A stretch of 64,000 nucleotides of DNA, taken from the NCBI GenBank assembly GCA_035578155.1, contig JAPWDM010000007.1:38724413-38788412 (forward strand), written 5' to 3'. The notes beneath the pieces were generated by a model. The model did no database searches. It was not told the origin of the DNA and saw only the letters and a list, made by a program, of their open reading frames with translations. Both the position numbers and the translations under genes were made by a program. This document shows positions 50,605 to 60,699 of this stretch, piece by piece. Every line of letters begins with the position of its first letter. Position 1 is the first letter of the stretch. The DNA is from Brachynemurus nebulosus. Taxonomy: Eukaryota > Arthropoda > Insecta > Neuroptera > Myrmeleontidae.

Positions 50605-51765
50605 TAGTTTTCCATAAAAAATAAATGAAAAGGCACAATACAGTGTAATTTGTGATCAAGTTCAATAAAAATCAAATTATGGTAGGTAAAAAATTTTCAA
50701 ATTGGAAGCGTCATTTGAATTTTTGATTTATTCAAATTTTTACCGTTATTTTAAATATGTTTTGAATTATTTTGAACAATGTAATACATAGTATACAATT
50801 GAATAAAATTTTTGTTTTAAAAATAAAATAATTTGAATTTCTAATTTGAGTTTGAAATGATCTTTTTAAATAACATTTTTGTTGTAATGGATGGTTTTAG
50901 AGTTCAATGACGTGCTAATATCGCTTTAAAGCGTTCATAAACGAGGCTTAAAAATGATAAAAAGGGACTTCAACTTAATTTTAAGACGCTTTTCCAACGA
51001 AACTAAATTAATTTCATCGTTTATTTTATTCAAATTTAAATCGAAAATTTAGACAGTGGTCGCTAATTTATGGTAAAAGTTAATCCCTAACGCGTTAACT
51101 ACCTTAATACCAGTATAGGCCACAAATATTAAATTCTCCTAGCCCCTCAAAAAAAAAAAAACTATATACGCCCCTGTATTATATTTATTTTTTTTTTTAA
51201 ATTGTTACAAAATCAGTTTGAATTAAATAAACAACCGCGATGTCTACAATATATTTTTTTTAAATTTAATAAAAATTTATAAAACATTAAAACTGATGAT
51301 GAAGTAATATTTTGAATCATTAATTGGGTGTAATGTGAATTGGATTCAGTTGATCCTTTGTCTTAACTGAAATATTTCAGTTATTTGATTCAAGTGTTTC
51401 AATTGTTATGTGGGTTTATATGGACATAACTGTACACGTAGTACACTAATAAGTTATATGTATATTGTGTGATCAATCAGAAATCATCGATTTTTTTTTC
51501 CAAAGTAGTACAAATTATTTGTGCATTGTAATCGAAAATAAAAAAAAATTTAAATGTGTAATCTGTTTCGGTAACTTATTTACATATTTTACCCATTCAA
51601 ATGCATAACCAGCGTATCTGTTTCATGATACAAAATGCAGACGGTGAGCCCATGTTTTTAAAATTGTGAAAAATCGTTGTGACGTCATCAAGTACATAAA
51701 ATTATTTTTAGACTATGAAAATCATTATGATTTTTACACAATGAATGAAATTACAAATAAGAGAT
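50605..51765. other. Intergenic AT-rich DNA
   Basis: No gene signal or repeat found. Confidence 0.4.
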
Positions 51766-51769
51766 AAGA

Positions 51770-52527
51770 GATAACGTTCGTGATGACTTTTTTTGTCACT
51801 TAAGTAGTGACAAAAAAAATCACGAATTTTGATGTACAAACGTAAAAGCCCCTATACCCGAACGCGTTCAGTACTCAAACAGTTTTAATATTTATCGGTT
51901 TTTTTCAGGAATAACTTCATTAATATATAAAATATTAACACTATGAGGCCCGAACACTTTCACAGTAAACCTTCCCGGAAGCCGACAATATTTTTAAACA
52001 AATTTTATGTGAACAAATACATAAAATGATTCAACATGTATGTGTTATGCAGGTTAAAAGATGAGTACATGGTTATTATATTATTATTTTGATAAAATAC
52101 ACATATACATACAAGCTTACAACACACACAATATTATTGTAAATAAAAGATGAAGCTAGATGTTTTGATGATAAAACATATTATGTACATATATTTATAT
52201 GTACAAAAAATGAAAAGTGCCCGGTACCTAGTAATAAATTATTTTTATTAGAATAATATAAAATATTTTTTATAAATATTTTTAAGTGTTTTGTTTATTA
52301 TTCTAAATAATGATCGCGGTCGGCCTCTGTGGATCTTTTGTTTGGTTTCGGATGCTGAAGCCATGGGACTGAAAGTGTTAAAACTGTTCGAGTACTGAAC
52401 GCGTTCGGGTATAGGGGCTTTTATCCTAACTATGAGCAGTTAAGTTAAAGTTTCATTCAACGTCACTCGATGGCGAACACCCATTATTACTTATTTTTTA
52501 TTTCTTATTTCATTCATTGTGTGAAAG
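51770..52527. mobile_element. Fold-back element (GGGTGTCTACACAATC family), partial and interrupted
   Basis: The centre of the family palindrome (GTTCGTGATGACTTTTTTTG ... CACGAATTTTGATGTACAAA) starts at about 51776. Its right arm (AGTTAAAGTTTCATTCAACG ...) resumes after 52425. The left arm is missing and a TA-flanked element separates the pieces. It abuts a complete copy at 52533. Confidence 0.6.
51845..52421. mobile_element. 577-bp TIR element with TA duplication, nested
   Basis: Inverted ends of about 44 bp with one mismatch, starting AAAGCCCCTATACCCGAACG and continuing CGTTCAGTACTC, are flanked by TA (51843-51844, 52422-52423). It has inserted into a fold-back element, giving a relative age order. 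No transposase; TA duplication suggests Tc1/mariner type. Confidence 0.85.
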
Positions 52528-52532
52528 CCATT

Positions 52533-52863
52533 AGGGTGTCTACACAATCAATGAAATAAGGAATAAGAAATGTGAAATAAGGAATAAGAAGTATGCCATC
52601 TAGTGACGTTTAGTGGAACTTTAACGTAACTGCTCATAGATATAAATATGTAGGTACTTTTGTACGTCAAAATTCGTGATTTTTTTTCACTTTAGTGACA
52701 AAAAAAGTCATCACGAACGTTATTTTTTCATGAATTTTGATGTACAAAAATACCTAAATAATATACCTATGGGCAGTTACGTTAAAGTTCCATTCAACGT
52801 CACTAGATGGCATACTTCTTATTCCTTATTTCTTATTCCTTATTTCATTAATTGTGTATGACC
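52533..52863. mobile_element. Fold-back element (GGGTGTCTACACAATC family), copy 4
   Basis: The left AGGGTGTCTACACAATCA is intact. The right end is TTAATTGTGTATGACCC, the same altered ending as copy 3. The GGAATAAGAA/TTCTTATTCC block of the arms is duplicated on both sides. Confidence 0.8.
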
Positions 52864-52869
52864 CATTAC

Positions 52870-54014
52870 TTTAGTCATAGCGATTGCCAGTTGAAGATTT
52901 CTGTAGGCATTAATTACACCTTTTTGATATAATTATTAAAATCATGGAATCGGATTGGAAAGTTAATTCTCAAATGTAAATTTCTCAAATAATTGAGGCT
53001 TACCTTACCAGTTTTATATCATGATTATCGTGGTACCAACTGATAAAATACGTAACAAAAACGTATCGTAAATTAAATACACACCATACTGGTTTAGTAG
53101 TAGTGAATTCATGTGGTGACTGACTGGTCGAAATCTTCAATTAAATCAAAATTGATTTTGAGCAAATTTTTTAAATGTTTCTGTTTATTTTTTTTGTTTT
53201 TTGATTTCATCTACATGATTCGTGTGTATTAAAAAATTCATTTTCAATCATTATATGTGATTGCGATAAATCGACAAATTTTTTTTTCAAAGTTTCGAGA
53301 AATTAGGTTGTAAATGTTTTGTTTTTTGCATACTAGTATATTATTATTGAAAATGGCTACCAGCTGTATCGAGCTTCAATGAGTCGTCTAAACCGGTGTA
53401 TTTGATTCAGTTATCGTATCGAATTCACTGAAATGTTTCAGGTAATTATTTCATTTAATTCGAAATTTTTGTGTTTTATTCGTACGGAATGATTGGGCTT
53501 TCAAAATTTAATTCGAGGGATGTTGTTTTAACTACTTTTTTTCTGTGACAGTTCTCCCCCCGTGACCAATATGTATGTATAACGTAATTTTTTAAAGGGT
53601 TGGTTTCATTGAATCGACTGTTAAAAATATTTTCACTAATTATTCTTGAAAGTTTTCTCACAAAAAAAGAATTTTTTTGTGAAAACGCCTTTTAATTCAA
53701 TAAAAAAAATTCCCTTTGTAAATTTTTAATGATTGGATTGGACCGTTGTCGATCACTTTTTGATCGTCATGGCAAAAATATGATTTTTGAGGCGCCAAAA
53801 TTTTTTTGGTAGCTGTCAATCGAAAAGCTAAATTTTGTTTGGGAACGATTTTTGAGGGTCAAAATATGACTCGGGCTTTGCTAGCACACGTATGAAAAAA
53901 TGGAAAAATTTTGGCACATTTGTCAAAATTTTTAATATTTACAAATTTTTACGAATTGTTATGAATATATGCAAAAATTCACGAATATTTTGCAGGTGGT
54001 TAATAAGGTGATGG

Positions 54015-54045
<31 letters not shown>

Positions 54046-54155
54046 CGGCTAAGTCGTATTTTAAGTTAGTGTTTCAAACTGACAAAGTACATATATAAAA
54101 ACAATTTATTGTTTACTCCTAAGGAATATTACGACATACCTTAAAGAAATCTCAG
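52870..54155. other. Intergenic AT-rich DNA
   Basis: No gene found. A long poly(T) run at about 54016-54041 precedes the next element. Confidence 0.4.
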
Positions 54156-54162
54156 TATAATG

Positions 54163-54650
54163 TGAGGCTACTAGAATCAAAACTCACAATATCCAAAAAC
54201 TGAAATTTTCAGTACAGCCCAAAAGCCTCTTAGATCTATATTCCAATACAATTTTTTTTTTTTGATTTTTGAACTGCTTTTAAAATAAAACATATTACTG
54301 GAATCGATTAAAATAGTAGTAACCACAGTTTTTAAAGCATAAATATGAAAAAAAAATTATTTTGGATATTGTGAGTTTTGTGACTACGCGTTGGATATTG
54401 CTTAGTTTTGACTCCCAAGTATGTGGATATTGTTTAGTTTTGACACCAAATCACGTGATCACGTGACTTAAAATGAGCTCTCTTATTGGCTTATTCCCTT
54501 ACCTTCAAATTTCAACGTCTTTTTTCTATTAGATAAAGTAAGATTTGGCACAAACCGATCTTAAATTTAAATTCGCCGCTAAAAATACCATAGGAAATCA
54601 CTGCTAACTCATTTTTTTGGATATTGTGAGTTTTGATTCTAGTAGCCTCA
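54163..54650. mobile_element. 488-bp TIR element with TGAGGCTACTAGAATC ends
   Basis: Inverted ends of about 36 bp read TGAGGCTACTAGAATCAAAA then CTCACAATATCCAAAAA. Two internal TTGGATATTGNNTAGTTTTG repeats echo the terminal sequence. No transposase and no certain target duplication. Confidence 0.75.
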
Positions 54651-54729
54651 TATGTTTATTCTAGATGATTTCATTTTAACTAAATTTTTAGAATTTTGAA
54701 TAAACGGTTTACATATGGAGTGTAGAATA

Positions 54730-55072
54730 TAAGGAGGACTATCTTGTACGGAAAACAATAGAAAAATAGTTCAAAAAGTGTCCCGTTTTAAGTACTAAGT
54801 AACAGTTCAAAAACTCGCCAGAATAGCGCTAGAGTAGCAAAAGACTATAGTGTTTTTTTGTGGTTTTATAAAAATTTTTAAAATAATAAAACTATTATAT
54901 GTAACAATTATAATAAAAAAACAATAATTACATAACAACGCGAATGTTTTTCTTTCCTTGTTTACTTCTCTAAACTTACCCTTTTGGTACAGTAGCGCCG
55001 CCACTATTTACACCTTTCTATGGACACTTTTTGATACAGAGATGGTGCTCCTCATATCTACCCTCCATTGAT
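54730..55072. mobile_element. Truncated copy of the 33487-33844 MITE, opposite orientation
   Basis: CGGAAAACAATAG ... AAAGTGTCCCGTTTTAAGTA ... GATGGTGCTCC ... ATCTACCCTCCAT matches 33487-33844 in reverse complement. Its left TIR is truncated to GGAGGACTATCTTG. It lies within 150 bp of the makorin start exon. Confidence 0.75.
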
Positions 55073-55148
55073 GTACATATAATTTCTCCCGGCTTCGTAT
55101 GCGACATAAAAAGTTCTGATGTTAATATTTTTAAAATTTTCTTTACAG

Positions 55149-55215
55149 AGTTAGTCGCAACAGTAATTTTTGCACACGTGGGGTAATAATTCAGGCAATT
55201 GTTAACAACAATAAA
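55149..55215 (+). promoter_or_regulatory. Makorin 5' untranslated exon segment
   Basis: TTTTCTTTACAG at 55137-55148 is a good splice acceptor 67 bases before the makorin ATG. The region between them, including AACAACAATAAAATGAATTC around the start, would be 5' untranslated. This implies an upstream first exon that I could not locate. Confidence 0.5.
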
Positions 55216-58200
55216 ATGAATTCAACAACGCAACATTTACCACAAACATCGTCGAATTCCCGTATCAATAGTACCTCAATTGTATGTCGATTTAACAAGC
55301 ATGGCAATTGCAAATTCGGTAGCCAATGTCGTTTCGTGCATCAGACACCGGATTCACCAACAGAAATTACCCCGCCAATTGCTACTACCACCATAAATAC
55401 CACACCAGTGAATAACACAACAACAACAAATAATACTAATAATACAAATACTCACACTACAACGGTCACTCGGACCGCAATCCCGTCTGAGGATTGGGTC
55501 AACGCACCGGAATTCATTCCATCGGCAAGCAAAACCACCACTAGTCCCACAAATACGCCACCAAAACAGACAACAGTCGTCAAATCGTACGCGCAGGTAA
55601 CGTACAATGGGACGTGGGATTTCCACGCATTTCCATCACGTTAATTTTGTCGTTGGGTGTTTTATTTTAGGTGGTTAAACCGGAAAGTGATGAACCGCAG
55701 CAAGGTGATACGGCGGCAACATCTTCGGCCGCCGTTTACAATAAGTTATGTCCGTATGCCGAAGCGAACGGCGAGTGTCGATATCCGCCGAATGAATGTT
55801 CGTACATTCACGGCGATATTTGCGAATTGTGCGGTGTTGCCGCGCTACATCCACATGATCAGGAGCAGCGTAAACGTCATCAACGGGTTCGTTAATGTTT
55901 AGCATTCTTTTTCCGTTGATAAATTTAAAAATTCGGTTTGGAAATCATAAAAAGTCAAGAATACAAATCAAAAATGTCCCGATTCATCCTATTTTACGGT
56001 ATTTTACTGTGTAAAATACTACTATAGTTATAAAAAAAAAGAACTTGTGACAATTGTTTCAAACATTTTGTTCATTTTCAAACAGCTAATGTTGGAGATT
56101 TTGTTTGAATATAAATAGTCATGGTGACCACATTACTGGAAAACCTGGAAAACCTTGAAATGTCAGGGAATTCTAAACTTTCTGGAAAAGCAAGGGGTTA
56201 AACTAGAATGTCTATCAAACTATTCCACTTGTAATCAGTGGGTGACGTAAAATCTCCCCACTATATTATGTAGGTACACACTGTTTCCAATGGTATTGGT
56301 TTGGTGTTTTGTAGTAGTGTGCGTATTCACACACACAACTACAACACACGTATTATGGAACAGACCAACCTGTCCAATTCAAGTAACAATGTCTAACAAT
56401 GTATTACAATGCACTGTTCGTTCGGCGACGGACACCGACTGACTACATACCTTAAGCTGTGACAGGCCTACAAATGGCTCCAAGCGAGTTACACTTTTTT
56501 TATATTAGTTGGCTTCTAGTGTTCTATGTGGAAAAGTCAGGGAATTTTACCAGAAGACTGGAAAAAATTGAATTTTGTAATCTTATTTATTTATTTATTG
56601 ATAAAACTTCAATAAATTTTTCACTTGTTTTGAGATTAGATTTAAAAATTGGCGCGGATCTTTTTTTTTTGGTTGTCATTTATTTTTTTTTTTTAAGAAA
56701 AAGTGTTAAAAAGTTATTAAGAATTTTTTTTTAGCTTTTTGGGCTAAAGTAGGGGCGGCATTTTTTACAAAATTCAGAGAATTCAGAGAATTTCTTAATC
56801 AAGTTTCTGGAAAATCTGGAAAAGTCAGAGAATTTGATCTTTAAAAATCTGTGGCCACCATGATAGTGATATTTTGTAAAGTAAGGGTATCTACACAATC
56901 ATTGAAATAAGGAATAAGAAGTATGCCATCCAGTGACGTTGAATGGAACTTTAACGTAACTGCCCATAGGTATATTTATTTAGGTATTTTTGTAGATCAA
57001 AATTCATGAAAAAGTAACGTTCGTGATGACTTTTTTTGTCACTAAAGTGAAAAAAATCACGAATTTTGACGTAAAAAAGTACCTACATATTTATATCTAT
57101 GAGCAGTTACGTTAAAGTTCCACTCAACGTCACTAGATGGCATACTTCTTACTCCTTATTTCTTATTTCTTATTCCTTATTTCATTGATTGTGTAGACAC
57201 CCTAAAATATTTGTTTTGTTTTAAAAATATGGAATACCATAGAGTAACGCTCAAATCTATTAATATTTGGGTGTGGTTTTCAGGAATGCGTTTCACAACA
57301 TGAAAAGAATATGGAACTGTCATTTGCCGTTGCGCGTTCCCGTGAGAAGTCGTGTGGCGTGTGCTTTGAAGTGATTTTAGAGAAATCGTCGCGGGAGCAA
57401 CGTTTTGGCATTTTACCAAATTGCAATCACTGTTTTTGCTTGTCATGTATTCGAAAATGGCGTCAAGCTAAACAGTTCGATTCAAAAATTATTCGGTACA
57501 TTCAATATAATTTTTTTTACTGTACCCTATTCGCCATTGATTTTCGATTGAATTTTCAGCGCATGCCCGGAATGTCGAGTGACATCCGATTTTGTTTGTC
57601 CATCAATGTATTGGGTCGACACCAAAGAGGAGAAAGAGAAATTAATAACGGACTATAAGGGCGCGTTAAAAATCAAAGATTGCAAATATTTCAAACAAGG
57701 TCGCGGCAAATGTCCATTTGGCAATAAATGTTTCTATTTACATGCTCTACCGGACGGGACGAAGGTCGATGTGGGGCCGCCGGTTCGCCATCGTCGGCAA
57801 GCTCACGATGGCGAAATTGATATGTTACAGGTGAGTATTATGAATTTCCAAAAAAAAATGTTCACATAAAAGTTGTAGTATTTACTTTTTTTTTCAAATC
57901 CAACGAACCAAAAATTAATCGGGTAGTTTATCTTATAAAATATAGAGATCCCATTCAATTTTTAATGTTTTTAATAATAATTTGACGCATTTTCATTAAT
58001 CCATTGAAAATTATTTACATTTTTGATTTTTTTACAACAGTAAATGTTAACTATGTTTAGACAGCGTAAAAATTTGACAATATTAAGACGTTTGGCAGGT
58101 TTAGTTCAGGACAGCGATTCTTGAAAAGTGAAGTGAAGTGGAATGGAATGAAATGAAATAGCTGAGAACAGAACCAAAGGAAATATATTTTTATAAGTTG

Positions 58201-59371
58201 GTAGGTATACATTATTGTGATAATTGGTACTCTATCGACGAAATTGATTACTAATAAGAGGAGGTATTATTTATGGTTATATATTATATAGTTTTCATTT
58301 CCGGTTACATATTATGTGGAATTTAAAAAATAAAATTTACAAATATTCATCATTTTATTGCCATCTTTCGTCCATTCCGTTTGCGTTCGTTGTGATTTAA
58401 TTATTTTTTATCTTTTATTAATTTTTTTTTATTTAAATTATATATTTTCCTTTTTTATAGTAGTTAATAGTGAAAATAAAATTTCGACCTTGTTTTGTAG
58501 TAGTAGTGTTTGCTTTTGTTTACTTAGTAATTTTATTTATTTTTTCATTAATTAATTTTAAAATTCTCTCCTCCACCGGATTCAGCTCGATCTTGCATTC
58601 TCCTCCTCCGGTTTGATTTCGGTGTTTAAAATATGTAACCGGAAATGAAAACTGTACTATAAATAATATCTCCTCTTACTAGTAATCAATTTCGTCGATA
58701 GAGTACCAATTATCACAATAATGTATACCTACCAACTTATAAAAATATATTTCCTTTGGTTCTGTTCTCAGCTATTTCATTTCATTCCATTCCACTTCAC
58801 TTCGCTTTTCAAGAATCGCTGTCCTGGTAGAAAGTACAAATTTTTTACGCAAAGCACGTCCTTTTGTGAATTGTTCACCTTTTTCGAAGTAACATGGAAC
58901 AAATTTAACAGACAGTATATTTTTGTATCACTTACTTCAAAAATCCGATTTTTAAAACGCAATTATTCAAAGACTAAGTATTACTGGTAAATTTTTAAAC
59001 ATGGATTTCTATTAAAAAAAAAAAATGCCACGTTTATGTGCTTTTAATAAAAGCAGGGACAAACATCATGAAAACATTAGTGTTCCGAAGAAGTGTCGCA
59101 GTTTCGGAACCCAAAAAAAGTTTATAGCTCGAAAATTAAAATAGCTATAAAACTTTGAACAATTTTTGGTTAAGTTAATTAAAATGCTTGTATAATTGCT
59201 AATATTTTTTTTTTTTTTTTTTTTTGTAAATAGCACTTCATCTTATGGGATTTCCTCGATGAACGAGATAGCCGTTGGCTGTACGCATTAGACGATTTAG
59301 AAGATTTGGTGGCCTTTTTTTCGGATTCAGAAGATTCTGATTGGTCTGAATATGATTTCTCTTTTGAATAG
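55216..59371 (+). CDS. Mkrn1: Makorin RING E3 ubiquitin ligase, five coding exons
   Basis: RNA-binding ubiquitin ligase. Coding exons: 55216-55596, 55671-55886, 57284-57495, 57560-57830, 59234-59371. Borders are GT/AG, phases agree, giving 405 residues. First CCCH finger: C24-X7-C32-X5-C38-X3-H42. A Thr/Asn-rich linker follows. Second CCCH: C154-X8-C163-X6-C170-X3-H174, leading into the makorin Cys-His motif GDICELCGVAALHPHD. RING finger: C223, C226, C246, H248, C251, C254, C272, C275, with CIRKWRQAKQF typical of makorins. Final CCCH: C311-X9-C321-X5-C327-X3-H331. The C-terminus is acidic and ends SDWSEYDFSFE. Only one N-terminal CCCH is present where vertebrate MKRN1 has two. The ATG is preceded by AATAAA and a plausible acceptor. 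AATAAA lies at 59466. Introns 2 and 4 hold transposable elements. Confidence 0.96.
56119..56863. mobile_element. TIR element in makorin intron 2
   Basis: The ends TCATGGTGACCACA and TGTGGCCACCATGA are inverted with one mismatch and are bordered by TAG on both sides. Inside both ends are GGAAAANCTGGAAAA and GTCAGRGAATT repeats. About 745 bp, no transposase frame. TAG as a 3-bp duplication is tentative. Confidence 0.6.
56884..57203. mobile_element. Fold-back element (GGGTGTCTACACAATC family), copy 5, intact
   Basis: The ends AGGGTATCTACACAATCA and TGATTGTGTAGACACCCT bound an uninterrupted palindrome of 320 bp with centre GTCACTAAAGTGAAAAAA. It is the best reference copy of the family and lies in makorin intron 2. 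Confidence 0.85.
57204..57270 (+). repeat. Tail of the AAAAGTGGTATTTT family at the makorin exon 3 acceptor
   Basis: AATATTTGTTTTGTTTT then GGAATACCATAGAGTAACGC and CAAATCTATTAATATT matches the tails at 24215-24254 and 50540-50590. Only about 14 bases separate it from the CAG acceptor of exon 3. Confidence 0.75.
58107..58826. mobile_element. 720-bp fold-back element in makorin intron 4
   Basis: CAGGACAGCGATTCTTGAAA at the left is mirrored by TCAAGAATCGCTGTCCTG. Arms of about 210 bp include GAAGTGGAATGGAATG and TTTCATTTCCGGTTACATAT. About 300 bp of T-rich unique sequence fills the centre. It makes up half of the 1.4-kb intron. Confidence 0.8.
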
Positions 59372-59465
59372 TTTCACCATTTTAAAACATAATTAAAAAC
59401 AATTACTATTTTCTTTAAGTTAAACAATTTAATTAACAAATTCAAAACAAACAAAACAAAAAAAT

Positions 59466-59471
59466 AATAAA
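59466..59471 (+). terminator. Makorin polyadenylation signal candidate
   Basis: AATAAA lies 95 bases after the makorin stop, in A-rich DNA where chance occurrences are common. Confidence 0.35.
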
Positions 59472-59547
59472 AAAAAAAATATTAATTGTAAATTCAAAAT
59501 ATTACTCGTAAGTTCAACATTTAATTGTAAATTAATTAAATAGGTTC

Positions 59548-59583
59548 GTACTTGGCACGCGAGAATTACGCGCGTGCCAGTAC
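59548..59583. repeat. G+C-rich hairpin downstream of makorin
   Basis: GTACTTGGCACGCG is mirrored by CGCGTGCCAGTAC around a short loop, standing out against AT-rich flanks. Confidence 0.55.
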
Positions 59584-60149
59584 TCGAGGCTTTTGTGTGA
59601 TATAAAATTTTAGTAGGAACAAATAAGTCACTGGAATATGATGATGTGTGTGGTCACAACACAAGTGGTGGATTTACAATGTGTTATGTTTAAAATAAAT
59701 AGCTTCGAGCAGTAATTTTTTAACACCACGTAATAACCGTTTCCGTTTACGCGGCCGTAATGGCCGTCGAAACGGAACACATAATAATGATTTTGCCTAA
59801 ATTTGTTTCGCATTTAAAAAATTCTAGAGGTAACAATTTTGCAACATGCAAATCGATAGCTAATAATACTAACTCTTAAGTGTATATAGGCCAGTTTTAA
59901 TTGCGGCAGAAAAAAATTACCCGAATCAAATTATTTACTCTGTTAACTGACGCCATTCACCCCTTACTCGCTCCGTCTACCCGTCCTAGCCTAACTACCC
60001 GGTTCTCTGTCTGTCTAATCCTAACAAATCAGTGTCGTCGTTTCAAATCAAAAATTGTATTTAAATGTTTTTACTTGATCAGTGATTAGTGATTGCAAAT
60101 TTTGTTGAAGGAGGGAGTAAAAAAAGTGTTTCTTTAATAACCATTAAAG

Positions 60150-60355
60150 AAAGTGGGAACATTCTGAAAATTGAACGTTTTGGACAAAAATGATCGAAAT
60201 TGGATGTTAAATTTAATATACAGCCATTTTTGACAAATTTTGTGGCGTAGAATTCAAAAATAACCATTAAAAAGTGTAAGTTCAAGGGAACGTTCTGGAA
60301 ATTGAACGTTTTGGGCAAAACGGACCGAAATTGAATTTTAAATTCAGTATACAGA
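60150..60355. repeat. Tandem duplication, ~125-bp period
   Basis: ACATTCTGAAAATTGAACGT with TTTTGGACAAAA follows an AACCATTAAAGAAAGTG block. The pattern repeats about 125 bases on as ACGTTCTGGAAATTGAACGT with TTTTGGGCAAAA. Confidence 0.6.
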
Positions 60356-60396
60356 AATCAGTATTTTGGAAGTTATCTTTATTTAACTGTCTAGAC

Positions 60397-60521
60397 TAAA
60401 ATTTCTCAATTTTTTTTGCTTTTGGGGCACATTTTCCACAGAAGCGAAATTTCACGGCACACTTACGTAACCATTTCTGTGGTATGCTAATGTGCCGCGA
60501 CATATTGTTTGAGAAACACTG
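60397..60521. mobile_element. 125-bp hAT-type MITE with 8-bp duplication
   Basis: The element is flanked by GTCTAGAC on both sides (60389-60396 and 60522-60529). The right end, reverse-complemented, is CAGTGTTTCTCAAAC, a common hAT terminus. The left end TAAAATTTCTCAA is its decayed partner. Non-autonomous. Confidence 0.85.
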
Positions 60522-60699
60522 GTCTAGACGGTTCTTGGAATTATCCTTTTAAAATTTTTAAGAAATCAACCATTTTTAGAATTTTGTTAGTTCTAACCGC
60601 GAAATCCTTCGTTATGTCTATTATCGTGTTTGATCTACTCACACTTGATCACTTTGTATGAGTCAGTGTCGGATCTTACACAATGTAAGTGACAGTGTC

